From JBLIKP01 sp047635375 (GTDB lineage: Bacteria > Bacteroidota > Bacteroidia > Sphingobacteriales > Sphingobacteriaceae): DNA of 26,373 bases. The DNA is taken from contig JBLIKP010000027.1 in NCBI GenBank assembly GCA_047635375.1, positions 1-26,373 on the forward strand, written 5' to 3'. Below are positions 16,315-26,087 of this stretch, one piece after another. The notes below the pieces were generated by a model. That model did not search any database. It was not told the origin of the DNA and saw only the letters and a program-made list of their open reading frames with translations. Each line of letters begins with the position of its first letter. Within the stretch, counting starts at the first letter, position 1. Position numbers and translations under genes: made by a program.

Positions 16315-16318
16315 GTTT

Positions 16319-19300
16319 TTAGATTTTAATGAATCGATGCACTTCAACATCGGTGTCATTGTATTCGATATTAAGCATGTAAGTTCCGCTCACTAAATTT
16401 TTAATTTCTAGAGCTCTTCCAGAATTTTGTAAATTAATTTGGCGGCTTAATACTAGCTTTCCGTGAAGGTCAAATATTTTAACCGTTGCAACTTCCATTT
16501 TCTCTTTAGGAATGTTGAAAAGGGTAATATTTTCGCTTGCAGGATTTGGGTAAACCTTAAAATTCATCAGGTCATCCTCTTCATTTAAGCCGTTTTTAAA
16601 GTAACGAGCAATCCCACATTCCTGTAAAACTGATATGTCATCTAAATAAACATATCCCTCAAGCGCAGTGCCTTGAGTTGATAAAGAGACCCTACCGTTG
16701 AGAATATCATTACTTGGTTCTAAGGAAGACTCAATAATAATATAATTATAAGCACTGTCTGCTCGATAATTAAAATTGATTTCCTCCCAATCTTCCATAT
16801 TCGTGATGGCTTGGGTATGAACAACTTTAGCATTGGTTGGATCGTAAAGATCATGGTTTTGCGGCCTGGTCGAAAGTTTAACCACAAGTTTAAAATCTCC
16901 CAGACTTGTAAGGTCATTCCAAGTTTCACTAGAAATCAGATTTAAATGAGCTAAGGATGCGAAAAGGCTAATTTTATAATTTTCGTTAACATTCATTGGT
17001 GCAGACAACTTAGTGCTCATTGCTTCCACAGCTTGAATTTCAACCTCTTTATTGTAATTATTTAAATTCGTTTGGTTTAATAAACGTATTTGATCATTAA
17101 TGACATCTAACGCTGGTTGAAAGTTTTGAAGAAGCTTAACAATTTTTCCATGTCCATTAAGAAAATCAAAATCAATTGGACTTAATTCTACACCATCAAA
17201 ATCAAAACTATTCAATACATCTGAAGGTGGGACTAGATACTTTATTGCCATTAAACCAGCGTATCTATCGGTTCCTTGATTTCTTAGAGGTTGATTTCCA
17301 GCGAAATTACATGGAATGTCAATACAGAATGGTTCCAACTTTTGAGGCGTACACCATTTTATGCACTCTAAGTCGAGGTCGAATAAATCTGGATCACCTG
17401 TCGCTAGGAACCAGTGCTTTGCTGCATCAACTTGGCCAATTGTTTCCGGTTCAACACCATCTTCAAGGCCGCCGTTGCGAACAAATTCTTTTCCTTTGTC
17501 CATCCGGATAATTACCTCGTCAATTGCCTTACAGCCTGTTTCTAGATCCGTCACTTCAAGGTAATACACCCTGTCGACATCTGTGCAAACTGTTGGATTT
17601 TCAGAATATGGATCGCTTAAACCACCTTTAGGTGACCATTCGTAGATTAATTGCCCTGAATTAGACGCGCCAGCTGGGATTCCTCCAATTACTCCACATT
17701 CGTCAGGGCATAAATATAAATCTGGACCAGCGTCAGCAACAGGTGCTGGTACTGGGATCACTCTAATTTCCTTGGTAACTGGGTTGCCGTTTTCGTCGAA
17801 TCCATCTTCAAGGTATACGTATTCATCGCCAGGGCAGGCACTAAAGTCAGTAACTCCTTTGCTGCTTCTATTTCCAATAATGTTGTCAGTTGCTCCTCCG
17901 CCAACTTGAACACCGGTTCCGTCGCAAGGAACAACACAACGTTCAACAGTATCTCGGATTACAATTGCATTAGAATCAATTTTACATTCAGGTAAAACGG
18001 AAACATCATCAATAAAAACATACGAGAATACCTTTGGGTCTTGAATTTGATTTGGCAAATTTGATGCCTGATTAATGATGTTTGCAGTGTTTAATTGAAC
18101 AATTGTAGCTGCCACTTTAGATGCAGTATGACTTGGGTCATATTCTGGTAACCCATTTTCAATAATTAGGTACCTAAACGAATCTGTAGCGGTATAATCG
18201 AAACAATATTCATCCCAAACTCCAGACTGTTGGATTGTATAAGTTTTAACCGTTGGGGCTTGGACTGGTGAGAAAGGGATTAAGTTTGCCCAGTCTTGTG
18301 AGTATTGACTCATTTTAACCTTAACGGTAGCTTTTTGTTGGTATAATTCTGGAATGGACTTGCCAAAAATAAGCCCTCCTTTAGCATTTGCAGCTTTCAA
18401 GCAAATTTTATACGTATCTCCAACAATTAAGTTTGTTTTTAATTTAGTTTCAATCGCTTCTGTGGCGAATCCAGTTGCAACTGTTGGTGGGTTAAAGTCT
18501 CCCAGTGCTTTTACGCCTGGGCTTTTAATAACCATATCCATAGTATTGTTCCCAATAGCCGATAGTAACCCAGCATAGTGACCAGGCTTACTGTCATGGT
18601 GGACTTGTCCACCCCAATGGTTACATGGAACTCCGAAACAGATTTCAAGACTAAATGGATTGCAATTTAATTGGCATGAGGCTTTGTAATCGTAATAGTC
18701 TGGTAAGCCCGTTGCTTTGCTCCAGTTTTCAGCCTTTTCTATGTCTCCTGGAAGTTTAGGTGTCAAGCCAGATTCAAATCCACCATTGAAAATATAGTCA
18801 GGTCTTGGCGTTACCCAAACATCAACAGAGTCGGTAGCTGAACATCCATTATTATCTGTAACGGTTACAAAAAACGTTTCATCTTTAGGAGGTGAAACAA
18901 AAGGATTAGCAGATGTTGAATTACTAGCCATTCCTCCTGGTGACCATTCATAGCTGTATGGGCTAGCTCCGAAACTTGCGGTTGGCTGCCCTCCAATTCG
19001 CTTCAGGTCATTTTCGCACATATAGGCGGTAGGTCCTGCCTCCGCGATTGGCAGAGGGTTGACTATAACTAAAACCTCATCCGTTGATGTACAAGCTTGC
19101 CCTGATATAGTAAGGGTATAGATCGTGGTAATTGTCGGATTTGCAGTAGTGGTAGGACTATTAGCATTGCTTAGGCCTGTTGCTGGACTCCAAGAATAGG
19201 TAAGACCAAACTTTTGGTCGTTTGCTCCAATTGTTATTGGCTCACCTAAACATACGGTTTGCTCATCCCCAGCATCGGCTTTTTGCATAGCCCCTACGTT

Positions 19301-22270
19301 TATAGTTACTTCATCCTTTGCAACGCAGGTCCTATTTCCATTGTTATGATCCTTTACAATAAGAGTATATGCAATGGTGGCTTCAGGGAAGGTTGTGGCT
19401 TCCATACTTTGCAAATCGCTAGGATTTATCCAGTCGGAAGGCACCCATTCTAAATCATAATTTCCTGACCCACCAATAACAGCAGTGTTGGAGCCGATTA
19501 CCACACCGGATACTGGAATTCCGTCACAAAAAGTCTGGTCTGAACCAAGGCTCACTAACGGATTTTGGTAAACGTTAACTCGCATTTTGTCCGAGTCTGA
19601 ACATCCATATCTGTCGGTCGCGGTCACCGTATAGGTTGCGGATTGATTTGGGCTAGCTACTGGGGTTTCCTGATTGGAAACAAATCCTGGGTTTGACCAG
19701 TTAAATGTAACAGGGTCATATCCGTCAAATGCCACTGGTGATTCGCCAATTGTAACCTGGTCTCCTTCGCAAATTTCATAATCACGGCCAGCGTCCACTT
19801 TGATTTTGTGGGGTCCAACTTCATAACTATAAATCCAAAGTATATCCGGATTGTTTAAATCGGAAATCTTTAGGGTGAATGTTTTGGGATAAATGAGGTT
19901 GTTTACAGATGGTCTTCTCAGAAATCTATTTGAGATTTCTGGTTCGTCATACCACTCGTATTTATAAGAGCCACTTCCTTGGGGGTTAGTTAATGGTCCA
20001 ATTAAGTTGTTTGTAGGAGACCAGCATAAGTTATCTGAGAAAGTGTTGACTGTCATGTCATCTGGGTCTCCTGGTTCGTTATTAACTGTCCCATTACAAG
20101 CTCCAACGTTATTTGTAATTGTATCTCGGGTAATACATCCTGCAGCGTCAGTTGTTTTAAGTATAAATACTTCTTGACCTATTGACGTGTAGGTTGCATT
20201 AGGATATCTTAAATTAGGATTATCTAATAGGTTTGCTGAAGGTGATTCGCTCCAGTCAAATGTATAAGGTCCAATTCCGTTATTCACATCCACATTATAA
20301 GCAATTCCCATAGTCCTATTTACACAGCCAAAGCGGTTGGCAATGTTTACAACTAAAGGCCCGCTTACTTTCACATGCGATGTGGAAAAGACCTGACAGC
20401 CATCTCCATCTGTGGCAATAAGATGGTATTTGGTACTTTGGTTTACGTTAACTGTGGGATTTGGAAGGTTTGAAACAAAATTCCCATCGGTATCTTTCCA
20501 TTCATAAGTAACTGGTGCCGTTCCTCCAGAAGAAGTTGGATTTCCGCCAAGGGTTACTTGTCCTGATTGACAAACTAAAAAAGGGCCACCTGCGTCGGCA
20601 GTCATTACCCTTACGGTTTTTGAAGTAGTAACGTTACACCCTGTTTGATCAGTTACGGTTAACGTGTAGGTTGTAGTTGCTGAGGGTGCAATCTCAATAG
20701 CCGCATCGTTACTGATATTTGTACCTCCTGTTGACCATGTGTAATAATAACCTGGTCGCCCATTTTGTGCTTTAGCAACTAAGAATATTGATTCGTTATC
20801 ACAAATCTTATCCTCACCTTCAATTTGCACTGTAGCTGGGTCATATACATTTACTTTTTGGTTTACAAATGCTTGGCAACCCGAAGGTATATGGGTGGCC
20901 GTAAGCCTATAGGTTGTGTTTATGCTTGTTGAAACAGTAGGATTTTTAACAGAATAGCTGTCAAAAGGAGGGTTCAAATTGGTCCAGTTAAAACTGTAAT
21001 TTGTTAATTGTTGAATCTCTGGATGTTGAATGATTACTGATCCTCCAGTACACATTTCAAGAGGAGGCTGCTCACTAAAGCTGTTTCCTATAACACTTAT
21101 GGTAACATTATCTGAAGCCGAAGATCCGGATAGATTATTGGTTACCTGAACAGAATACGTGGTGGTTATATTTGGGGAAACTGTTGGGTTTGGTAAAGTT
21201 GAAACAGTGTTTCCTTGGTTATCCGTCCAAAGGTAAGATAGGTCAGTAGTACAATCATCGGATCCGGTAGGGGAGCCTCCTAGGGTTGTGCTAGTTCCCT
21301 CACAAATTGTTTTGTTTGATCCGGCATCTACAATAGGTGGGTTGGTTTCACAATCCATTGCTTTTAACTCCACATCATCCACAAATATGTAACTATTTGC
21401 CCAATAGCCTTCTTTGGAGTTTATATGGTCGGGGTCAATAAAAATATTTCTATTATAAAGTTCGCCAAAAATAGAACTATTATTAAGCAAACTTAACGCA
21501 TACCCTGTGTAATGATCTCCTCCTCGAGTGCTCGATACAAGTTTGGAATAGGTGGATCTTAAGTCTGACTCAATAATTAAATAATCATATTGTTGGTCAG
21601 GTGTAAAGGTTACTGTGAATTTTTCCCAACCCTCTTTTTGGCAAGTTTGACCAGAGTATATTACTTTTCCCTGTGTAGTTGGTTGATATAATAATTGATT
21701 TTGTTGGGTCTTGCCAAGTTTTACTTGAAACGAGCCGCAATCGGCGGTAAACATTTCATCAATTTCTCCTTTTTCAGCTGAAGAAACATAAAAGGTGAGT
21801 TCATACGTTTTGCATGGAGTGATTTGATTTTTAAGTTTTATTTGCGCAGCCTCAACAAGAACAAATTCAGAGCGATCCGAGAAATATTGAGGATTGGTAC
21901 GTGCTGGATCTGCATCTAATGATAATGTACTGTTAAAATGAACAGCACTCCAAAGTCCGATATATCTTTTACCTCCGTTTCTGGTATGCTCAAATCCATA
22001 ATGATTACAGGGAGCATCCATACAGTTTAAATCGCCGGGATTATTACATGCAGGAATACATGTTAAATCAGAGTCGAAAAGGTCGGGGTCACCGGTGGCC
22101 GGAGACCAGCCCGTTGAGTAATTTAATTGTCCACGGGACTCAGGCATATACCCATTCTCGAAGGTTCCGTTGGTAATAATGCTTGTCCCACAATTTTGGG
22201 GATTTTGGGAGAACCCAAAAGATTGTGTAAGCATTACAATTAGAAAGAGTAATTGTATTTGTTTTTTCAT
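16319..22270 (-). CDS. Giant secreted multidomain surface protein, T9SS type A (copy A)
   Basis: This 1983-residue protein is the paralogue of the downstream giant and follows the same plan throughout. It has a signal peptide (MKKQIQLLFLIVMLTQSFGF), a first jelly-roll-like module (from NGTFENG, near residue 34), about ten Ig/PKD-like repeats (VDAGSNKTICEG, ADAGDEQTVCLG and others), a second module near residue 1155 (RPDYIFNGGFESG), one repeat with YLCPDECGVIGG, a third module near residue 1592 and a T9SS type A sorting domain (VYPNPASENITLF, LVSGTYMLNIEYN). All three modules carry the same four-Cys cluster. Identity to copy B is high in the modules (for example ATGDPDLFDLDLEC) and lower in the repeats. 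Differences lie mainly near residue 735, where copy B has a Gly-rich linker and this copy an Asp/Asn-rich stretch. The ATG start fits the signal peptide. Confidence 0.92.
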   Translation of the reverse strand: MKKQIQLLFLIVMLTQSFGFSQNPQNCGTSIITNGTFENGYMPESRGQLNYSTGWSPATGDPDLFDSDLTCIPACNNPGDLNCMDAPCNHYGFEHTRNGGKRYIGLWSAVHFNSTLSLDADPARTNPQYFSDRSEFVLVEAAQIKLKNQITPCKTYELTFYVSSAEKGEIDEMFTADCGSFQVKLGKTQQNQLLYQPTTQGKVIYSGQTCQKEGWEKFTVTFTPDQQYDYLIIESDLRSTYSKLVSSTRGGDHYTGYALSLLNNSSIFGELYNRNIFIDPDHINSKEGYWANSYIFVDDVELKAMDCETNPPIVDAGSNKTICEGTSTTLGGSPTGSDDCTTDLSYLWTDNQGNTVSTLPNPTVSPNITTTYSVQVTNNLSGSSASDNVTISVIGNSFSEQPPLEMCTGGSVIIQHPEIQQLTNYSFNWTNLNPPFDSYSVKNPTVSTSINTTYRLTATHIPSGCQAFVNQKVNVYDPATVQIEGEDKICDNESIFLVAKAQNGRPGYYYTWSTGGTNISNDAAIEIAPSATTTYTLTVTDQTGCNVTTSKTVRVMTADAGGPFLVCQSGQVTLGGNPTSSGGTAPVTYEWKDTDGNFVSNLPNPTVNVNQSTKYHLIATDGDGCQVFSTSHVKVSGPLVVNIANRFGCVNRTMGIAYNVDVNNGIGPYTFDWSESPSANLLDNPNLRYPNATYTSIGQEVFILKTTDAAGCITRDTITNNVGACNGTVNNEPGDPDDMTVNTFSDNLCWSPTNNLIGPLTNPQGSGSYKYEWYDEPEISNRFLRRPSVNNLIYPKTFTLKISDLNNPDILWIYSYEVGPHKIKVDAGRDYEICEGDQVTIGESPVAFDGYDPVTFNWSNPGFVSNQETPVASPNQSATYTVTATDRYGCSDSDKMRVNVYQNPLVSLGSDQTFCDGIPVSGVVIGSNTAVIGGSGNYDLEWVPSDWINPSDLQSMEATTFPEATIAYTLIVKDHNNGNRTCVAKDEVTINVGAMQKADAGDEQTVCLGEPITIGANDQKFGLTYSWSPATGLSNANSPTTTANPTITTIYTLTISGQACTSTDEVLVIVNPLPIAEAGPTAYMCENDLKRIGGQPTASFGASPYSYEWSPGGMASNSTSANPFVSPPKDETFFVTVTDNNGCSATDSVDVWVTPRPDYIFNGGFESGLTPKLPGDIEKAENWSKATGLPDYYDYKASCQLNCNPFSLEICFGVPCNHWGGQVHHDSKPGHYAGLLSAIGNNTMDMVIKSPGVKALGDFNPPTVATGFATEAIETKLKTNLIVGDTYKICLKAANAKGGLIFGKSIPELYQQKATVKVKMSQYSQDWANLIPFSPVQAPTVKTYTIQQSGVWDEYCFDYTATDSFRYLIIENGLPEYDPSHTASKVAATIVQLNTANIINQASNLPNQIQDPKVFSYVFIDDVSVLPECKIDSNAIVIRDTVERCVVPCDGTGVQVGGGATDNIIGNRSSKGVTDFSACPGDEYVYLEDGFDENGNPVTKEIRVIPVPAPVADAGPDLYLCPDECGVIGGIPAGASNSGQLIYEWSPKGGLSDPYSENPTVCTDVDRVYYLEVTDLETGCKAIDEVIIRMDKGKEFVRNGGLEDGVEPETIGQVDAAKHWFLATGDPDLFDLDLECIKWCTPQKLEPFCIDIPCNFAGNQPLRNQGTDRYAGLMAIKYLVPPSDVLNSFDFDGVELSPIDFDFLNGHGKIVKLLQNFQPALDVINDQIRLLNQTNLNNYNKEVEIQAVEAMSTKLSAPMNVNENYKISLFASLAHLNLISSETWNDLTSLGDFKLVVKLSTRPQNHDLYDPTNAKVVHTQAITNMEDWEEINFNYRADSAYNYIIIESSLEPSNDILNGRVSLSTQGTALEGYVYLDDISVLQECGIARYFKNGLNEEDDLMNFKVYPNPASENITLFNIPKEKMEVATVKIFDLHGKLVLSRQINLQNSGRALEIKNLVSGTYMLNIEYNDTDVEVHRFIKI

Positions 22271-22360
22271 GTTAAAAGTAGGTTTTGATTTATGTGAATC
22301 ACAATGTATAATAAAAAACCTAATTTAAATTAAAGGTACAACATCTATCTGCATGAAAAT

Positions 22361-22377
22361 CAGGATTTTTCATCCTG
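22361..22377 (-). terminator. Weak terminator-like hairpin after the DUF3108 gene
   Basis: CAGGAT (22361-22366) pairs with ATCCTG (22372-22377) across five bases; on the minus strand it is followed by ATTTTCATG. It lies between the DUF3108 stop and giant copy A and could reduce read-through. The stem is short, so support is modest. The rest of 22271-22421 holds no recognisable gene. Confidence 0.35.
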
Positions 22378-22421
22378 GGTAAGGAAAACTATTTGTGTTT
22401 ATGAGGTTTGTAATAAACGTG

Positions 22422-23186
22422 TTACTGAATTTTACTCGTAAGCGGATTTACCAGTCCTTCATACTTAGTTAGCTCCAAATAAACGGTTCCTATCAATATT
22501 TCTACTTCCGCTTTAAGCGGAATTCTGTTTAAATCGTCAGTTACCCATAGGAACATTTGACTATCTTTTTTGAAGATTCTACCTGGGGTTAATTTCGGAC
22601 TGAATTTAAGGCAGTTAAAAGTGCCTAGGTCTGTAGTGATGGTTTCCTTGCCAATGTACTTTACCGAAAGTGGGTTGGTTTCCTTGCCTAAAAAAAAATT
22701 TAAGGTTACCTCTTCGCCACCTACTAAATTGTTTGGATAGGCATTACGTAAATAGTAAAATGAAGAAATTACATCCTGGGCATTTTCGGGGATTTCATAG
22801 GTCCCGTTATTTGTCTTAACCGAATTATTTTTATGGTCAAATGCAGCAAAAGTTTTTCGTTTATAGTCCCCTTCACGAATATTTTCGGTGTATAATATAG
22901 GGAGGAGCTTTTTTTGATCTACATAGGAGTTATAACGGTTTCTAACCCTGTAAAAAATGTTAAAAGTCCCTACTGTTTTTCCGCGAGACTCAAAGTGATA
23001 AACAGTCTCTTGGTCAAATGATTTGTCGTCTTCGGCAACTTTTAGTGTAGCCTCCCCAGCGTCAATAAATCCGTATTTGATTCTATACACCAATTCCTCC
23101 CCCGGGCCAAAAGACCCCTTATTTTTTTGAGCAACCGAAACAGAAGCCATTAAAAAAATCATCGTAAAGAGTGTTAAATTTTTCAT
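22422..23186 (-). CDS. DUF3108 domain-containing secreted protein
   Basis: This 254-residue protein has a signal peptide (MKNLTLFTMIFLMASVSVAQ) and the DUF3108 signature: GPGEELVYRIKYGFIDAGEA near residues 26-46, VYHFESRGKTVGTF, and the C-terminal KFSPKLTPGRIFKKDS and MFLWVTDDLNRIPLKAE blocks. DUF3108 proteins are periplasmic or envelope-associated, with a lipocalin-like or LolA-like beta-barrel suspected; the function is unknown. The gene starts 47 bases after polA and is followed by giant copy A. A truncated copy of its 3' end lies upstream of giant copy B. A run of nine T residues (minus strand) within the FFLG codons coincides exactly with the breakpoint of that truncated copy. Confidence 0.92.
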   Translation of the reverse strand: MKNLTLFTMIFLMASVSVAQKNKGSFGPGEELVYRIKYGFIDAGEATLKVAEDDKSFDQETVYHFESRGKTVGTFNIFYRVRNRYNSYVDQKKLLPILYTENIREGDYKRKTFAAFDHKNNSVKTNNGTYEIPENAQDVISSFYYLRNAYPNNLVGGEEVTLNFFLGKETNPLSVKYIGKETITTDLGTFNCLKFSPKLTPGRIFKKDSQMFLWVTDDLNRIPLKAEVEILIGTVYLELTKYEGLVNPLTSKIQ

Positions 23187-23233
23187 TTTGAACCTTGTTT
23201 GTTGCCTATTAGAGGGCCGGAAATGATTTTGGT

Positions 23234-26023
23234 TTAATGGGCCTCAAGCCAGTTATTTCCAGTTCCCATTTCAACTTTTATAGGGACTTTCATTTCTAAA
23301 GCGGTCTCCATTCCTTCTTTCACGATTGCCTTAACCTCCTCCAATTCAGGCTTAAATACATCGAAAATTAATTCATCATGAACTTGAAGAGTCATCTTGG
23401 TTTTGAATTTTTTCGCTTTCAATTCTTTCTGAATTTTAACCATCGCAATTTTTATCATATCGGCTGCCGAGCCTTGAATAGGTGCATTAATTGCGTTTCG
23501 TTCTGCAAATCCTCTTACGGTCCTGTTCCCAGAATTAATGTCGCGTAGGTATCTTTTTCTTCCTAAAATGGTTTCAACATATCCGTTTTTCTGTGCATTC
23601 TCTATGGATTTGTCCATATAGATTTTTATGCCCGGATATTCCTTGAAATAAGCGTCGATAATGTCTTTGGCTTCTCCTCGCTTGATCTTTAATCGTTGCG
23701 ATAAACCAAATGCTGAAATACCGTAGATGATTCCAAAATTCACCATTTTGGCATTTCTTCTATGGGTTGAGGTGACTTCTTCTAAAGGGACTCCATATAC
23801 TTTTGAGGCTGTCGCCGAATGAATGTCTAGTTCTTCCTTGAATGCTTTTAGCATGCTCTCCTCGTTTGCGAGGTCGGCGATGATGCGGAGTTCTATTTGG
23901 GAATAATCCGCGGCAAGCAGGACATGGTCTTTATCTCTTGGAATGAAAGCCTTCCTGATTTCTCTTCCCCGCGCGGTGCGGATAGGAATGTTTTGAAGAT
24001 TAGGGTTGTTGGAGCTAAGTCTGCCTGTAGCTGCTACTGCTTGACTGAAATCAGTATGGACTCTTCCAGTCTCCTTATTAATCATCCTAGGCAAAGCATC
24101 AACGTAGGTTGATTTAAGCTTTACTAAAGACCTAAAATCAAGAATGTGCGAGATTATCTCATTCTCATCTGAAAGATCGGCAAGGGTCTCCTCAGCGGTG
24201 CTGTATTGACCTGTTTTTGTTTTCTTAGGTTTGGGTTCTATATCAAGTTTGTCGAAGAGAATTTCACCAAGCTGCTTTGGTGAGGCAATGTTGAATTCGA
24301 CTCCGGCATGTTCGTAAATTGTTTTTTCTAAAACGGCGATGTCCGTGGTTAGTTCTTTTGAGAAAGCTTCAAGATTCTCACGGTCTAGGTTTACACCCTC
24401 CAGCTGTATTTCGGCTAACACCTCCAATAAAGGGGTCTCCAAGTCGTTTAAAAGCGCGTCTAACTTTGCTTCCTTTAATTGCGGAAGAAAGACGTCTCTC
24501 AATTGCAAGGTGATATCGGCGTCTTCACAGGCGTAGTCAAGAATATCCTTTGGCTCATGGTCGGACATGTTTCCTTGCTTTTTTCCTTTTGGACCAATGA
24601 TTGATTCAATAGGAATTGGGCTGTAGTTTAAGTGGCCTTCGGCAAGTAGGTCCATCTTGTGGCGCCCATCAGGGTCTAATAAATAATGAGCAAGCATAGT
24701 ATCGAAATACGGCCCGACAATGTCTGCGCCATGGCGCAAAAGGATCATCAAGTCATATTTAATGTTATGTCCAACTTTCTCAATTTCAGTATTAGAAAAG
24801 AAGGGATTAAGGGCCGAAATAACCGCTTTTTGATTTTTCGGGTTCACAGGTACATAATAACCCGTTCCAGCCTTGTATGAAAATGATATCCCAAGCAGTC
24901 GTGCGGCATTAGCATCAACAGAAGTAGTTTCTGTATCAAGGCAAACTACCTTCTGCTTTAGTATATCAGCGGTTAATTTTTCAATTTCACTTATGTCTTC
25001 AACGAGCTTGTAATCGTGAGTGGTGTTTTCAAGATTTTTAAATTCTGCAGGTTTGTCAAGCATTTCAGGACTTCCTGAAATGACTTGTGGCGAAAACATA
25101 TCCATCTGAGGACTTGCAGCTTGACCACCCTTAACTGCGAAATCTTCCCCAAACACTCTTTTTCCAAGCGTTCTAAATTCTAATTTTGCGAAAAGTGCCG
25201 TTAATTTTTCCTTATCAGGATCCTCCATTATCATTTTCTCTGGCTCAAAAGCCACAGGAGCATCTAGGATAATGGTAGCTAAGCTTTTGCTCATTAATCC
25301 TTGATCGGCGAAATTAATTACATTTTCTTTTTGCTTTCCTTTTAATTCATGTGCATGCTCGATTAAGCCCTCCACCGAATCATATTGCGCTATTAATTTT
25401 TTCGCAGTTTTCTCTCCTATTCCAGGAATTCCTGGGATATTATCCACGGCATCTCCCCAAAGGGCAAGAATGTCGATAACTTGAAGTGGACGTTTTATTT
25501 CCCATTTTTCTAGAATCTCAGGCACACCTAAAATTTCATTCGGTTTCCCGAATCTTCCAGGTTTATAAATGAATGTATTTTCAGTAACAAGCTGGGCAAA
25601 GTCCTTATCGGGTGTCATCATGTAGGATTTGAACCCTTGTTCTTCGGCTCTTCTCACTAATGTGCCAATAACATCATCGGCCTCATATCCATCTAACATT
25701 AAAACTGGAATTTTCCATGCCTCCAGCATTTCAAAAACATAGGGAAGCCCTGTCGCCAAGTCTTCAGGCATTGCCTCACGATTGGCTTTGTATTCGGTGT
25801 ATTCGATTGATCTATCTGTTGGCGCTTTGGTGTCAAAGGCAACAGCAATATGGGTAGGTTTCTGGGTTTTTAAAACATCCAGCAAGGTGTTGGCGAAGCC
25901 AAGAATCGCTGCAGTGTTTAGTCCGTAGGATGTTATCGGAGGGTTTTTTCCAAGGGCGAAATGTGCACGATAAACAAGTGCCATCCCGTCAAGGAGGTAT
26001 AATTTTTTTTCTTCGGAGGCCAT
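23234..26023 (-). CDS. polA: DNA polymerase I
   Basis: PolA fills gaps and removes RNA primers during replication and repair. The 929-residue protein contains all three domains. The 5' nuclease domain covers about residues 1-290 (LLDGMALVYRAHF, DGYEADDVIGTL, GIGEKTAKKLI). The 3'-5' exonuclease looks active, with the carboxylates of CLDTETT (about 360), HNIKYD and YACEDADIT all present. The polymerase domain has motif A DYSQIELR (about 704), the O-helix RRNAKMVNFGIIYG and motif C QVHDELIF (about 880). A variable linker of about 40 residues near 295-340 carries QMDMF (306-310), which resembles a sliding-clamp-binding motif. The start is the ATG at 26023. The gene follows gldD by 64 bases and precedes the DUF3108 gene by 47 bases. 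Confidence 0.98.
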   Translation of the reverse strand: MASEEKKLYLLDGMALVYRAHFALGKNPPITSYGLNTAAILGFANTLLDVLKTQKPTHIAVAFDTKAPTDRSIEYTEYKANREAMPEDLATGLPYVFEMLEAWKIPVLMLDGYEADDVIGTLVRRAEEQGFKSYMMTPDKDFAQLVTENTFIYKPGRFGKPNEILGVPEILEKWEIKRPLQVIDILALWGDAVDNIPGIPGIGEKTAKKLIAQYDSVEGLIEHAHELKGKQKENVINFADQGLMSKSLATIILDAPVAFEPEKMIMEDPDKEKLTALFAKLEFRTLGKRVFGEDFAVKGGQAASPQMDMFSPQVISGSPEMLDKPAEFKNLENTTHDYKLVEDISEIEKLTADILKQKVVCLDTETTSVDANAARLLGISFSYKAGTGYYVPVNPKNQKAVISALNPFFSNTEIEKVGHNIKYDLMILLRHGADIVGPYFDTMLAHYLLDPDGRHKMDLLAEGHLNYSPIPIESIIGPKGKKQGNMSDHEPKDILDYACEDADITLQLRDVFLPQLKEAKLDALLNDLETPLLEVLAEIQLEGVNLDRENLEAFSKELTTDIAVLEKTIYEHAGVEFNIASPKQLGEILFDKLDIEPKPKKTKTGQYSTAEETLADLSDENEIISHILDFRSLVKLKSTYVDALPRMINKETGRVHTDFSQAVAATGRLSSNNPNLQNIPIRTARGREIRKAFIPRDKDHVLLAADYSQIELRIIADLANEESMLKAFKEELDIHSATASKVYGVPLEEVTSTHRRNAKMVNFGIIYGISAFGLSQRLKIKRGEAKDIIDAYFKEYPGIKIYMDKSIENAQKNGYVETILGRKRYLRDINSGNRTVRGFAERNAINAPIQGSAADMIKIAMVKIQKELKAKKFKTKMTLQVHDELIFDVFKPELEEVKAIVKEGMETALEMKVPIKVEMGTGNNWLEAH

Positions 26024-26087
26024 GAAAGGGAATAAAAAGTTGAAAGGCTAAATTAACCTATTTTCCTTTACCTCTGCAAAGATTTAT

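Noticed and set aside
11000..22140. Regularly spaced repeats in the giant genes as a CRISPR array or satellite DNA.
   Set aside because: The repeats are protein-level Ig/PKD domains of about 80 residues with diverged nucleotide sequence, not short identical repeats with unique spacers.
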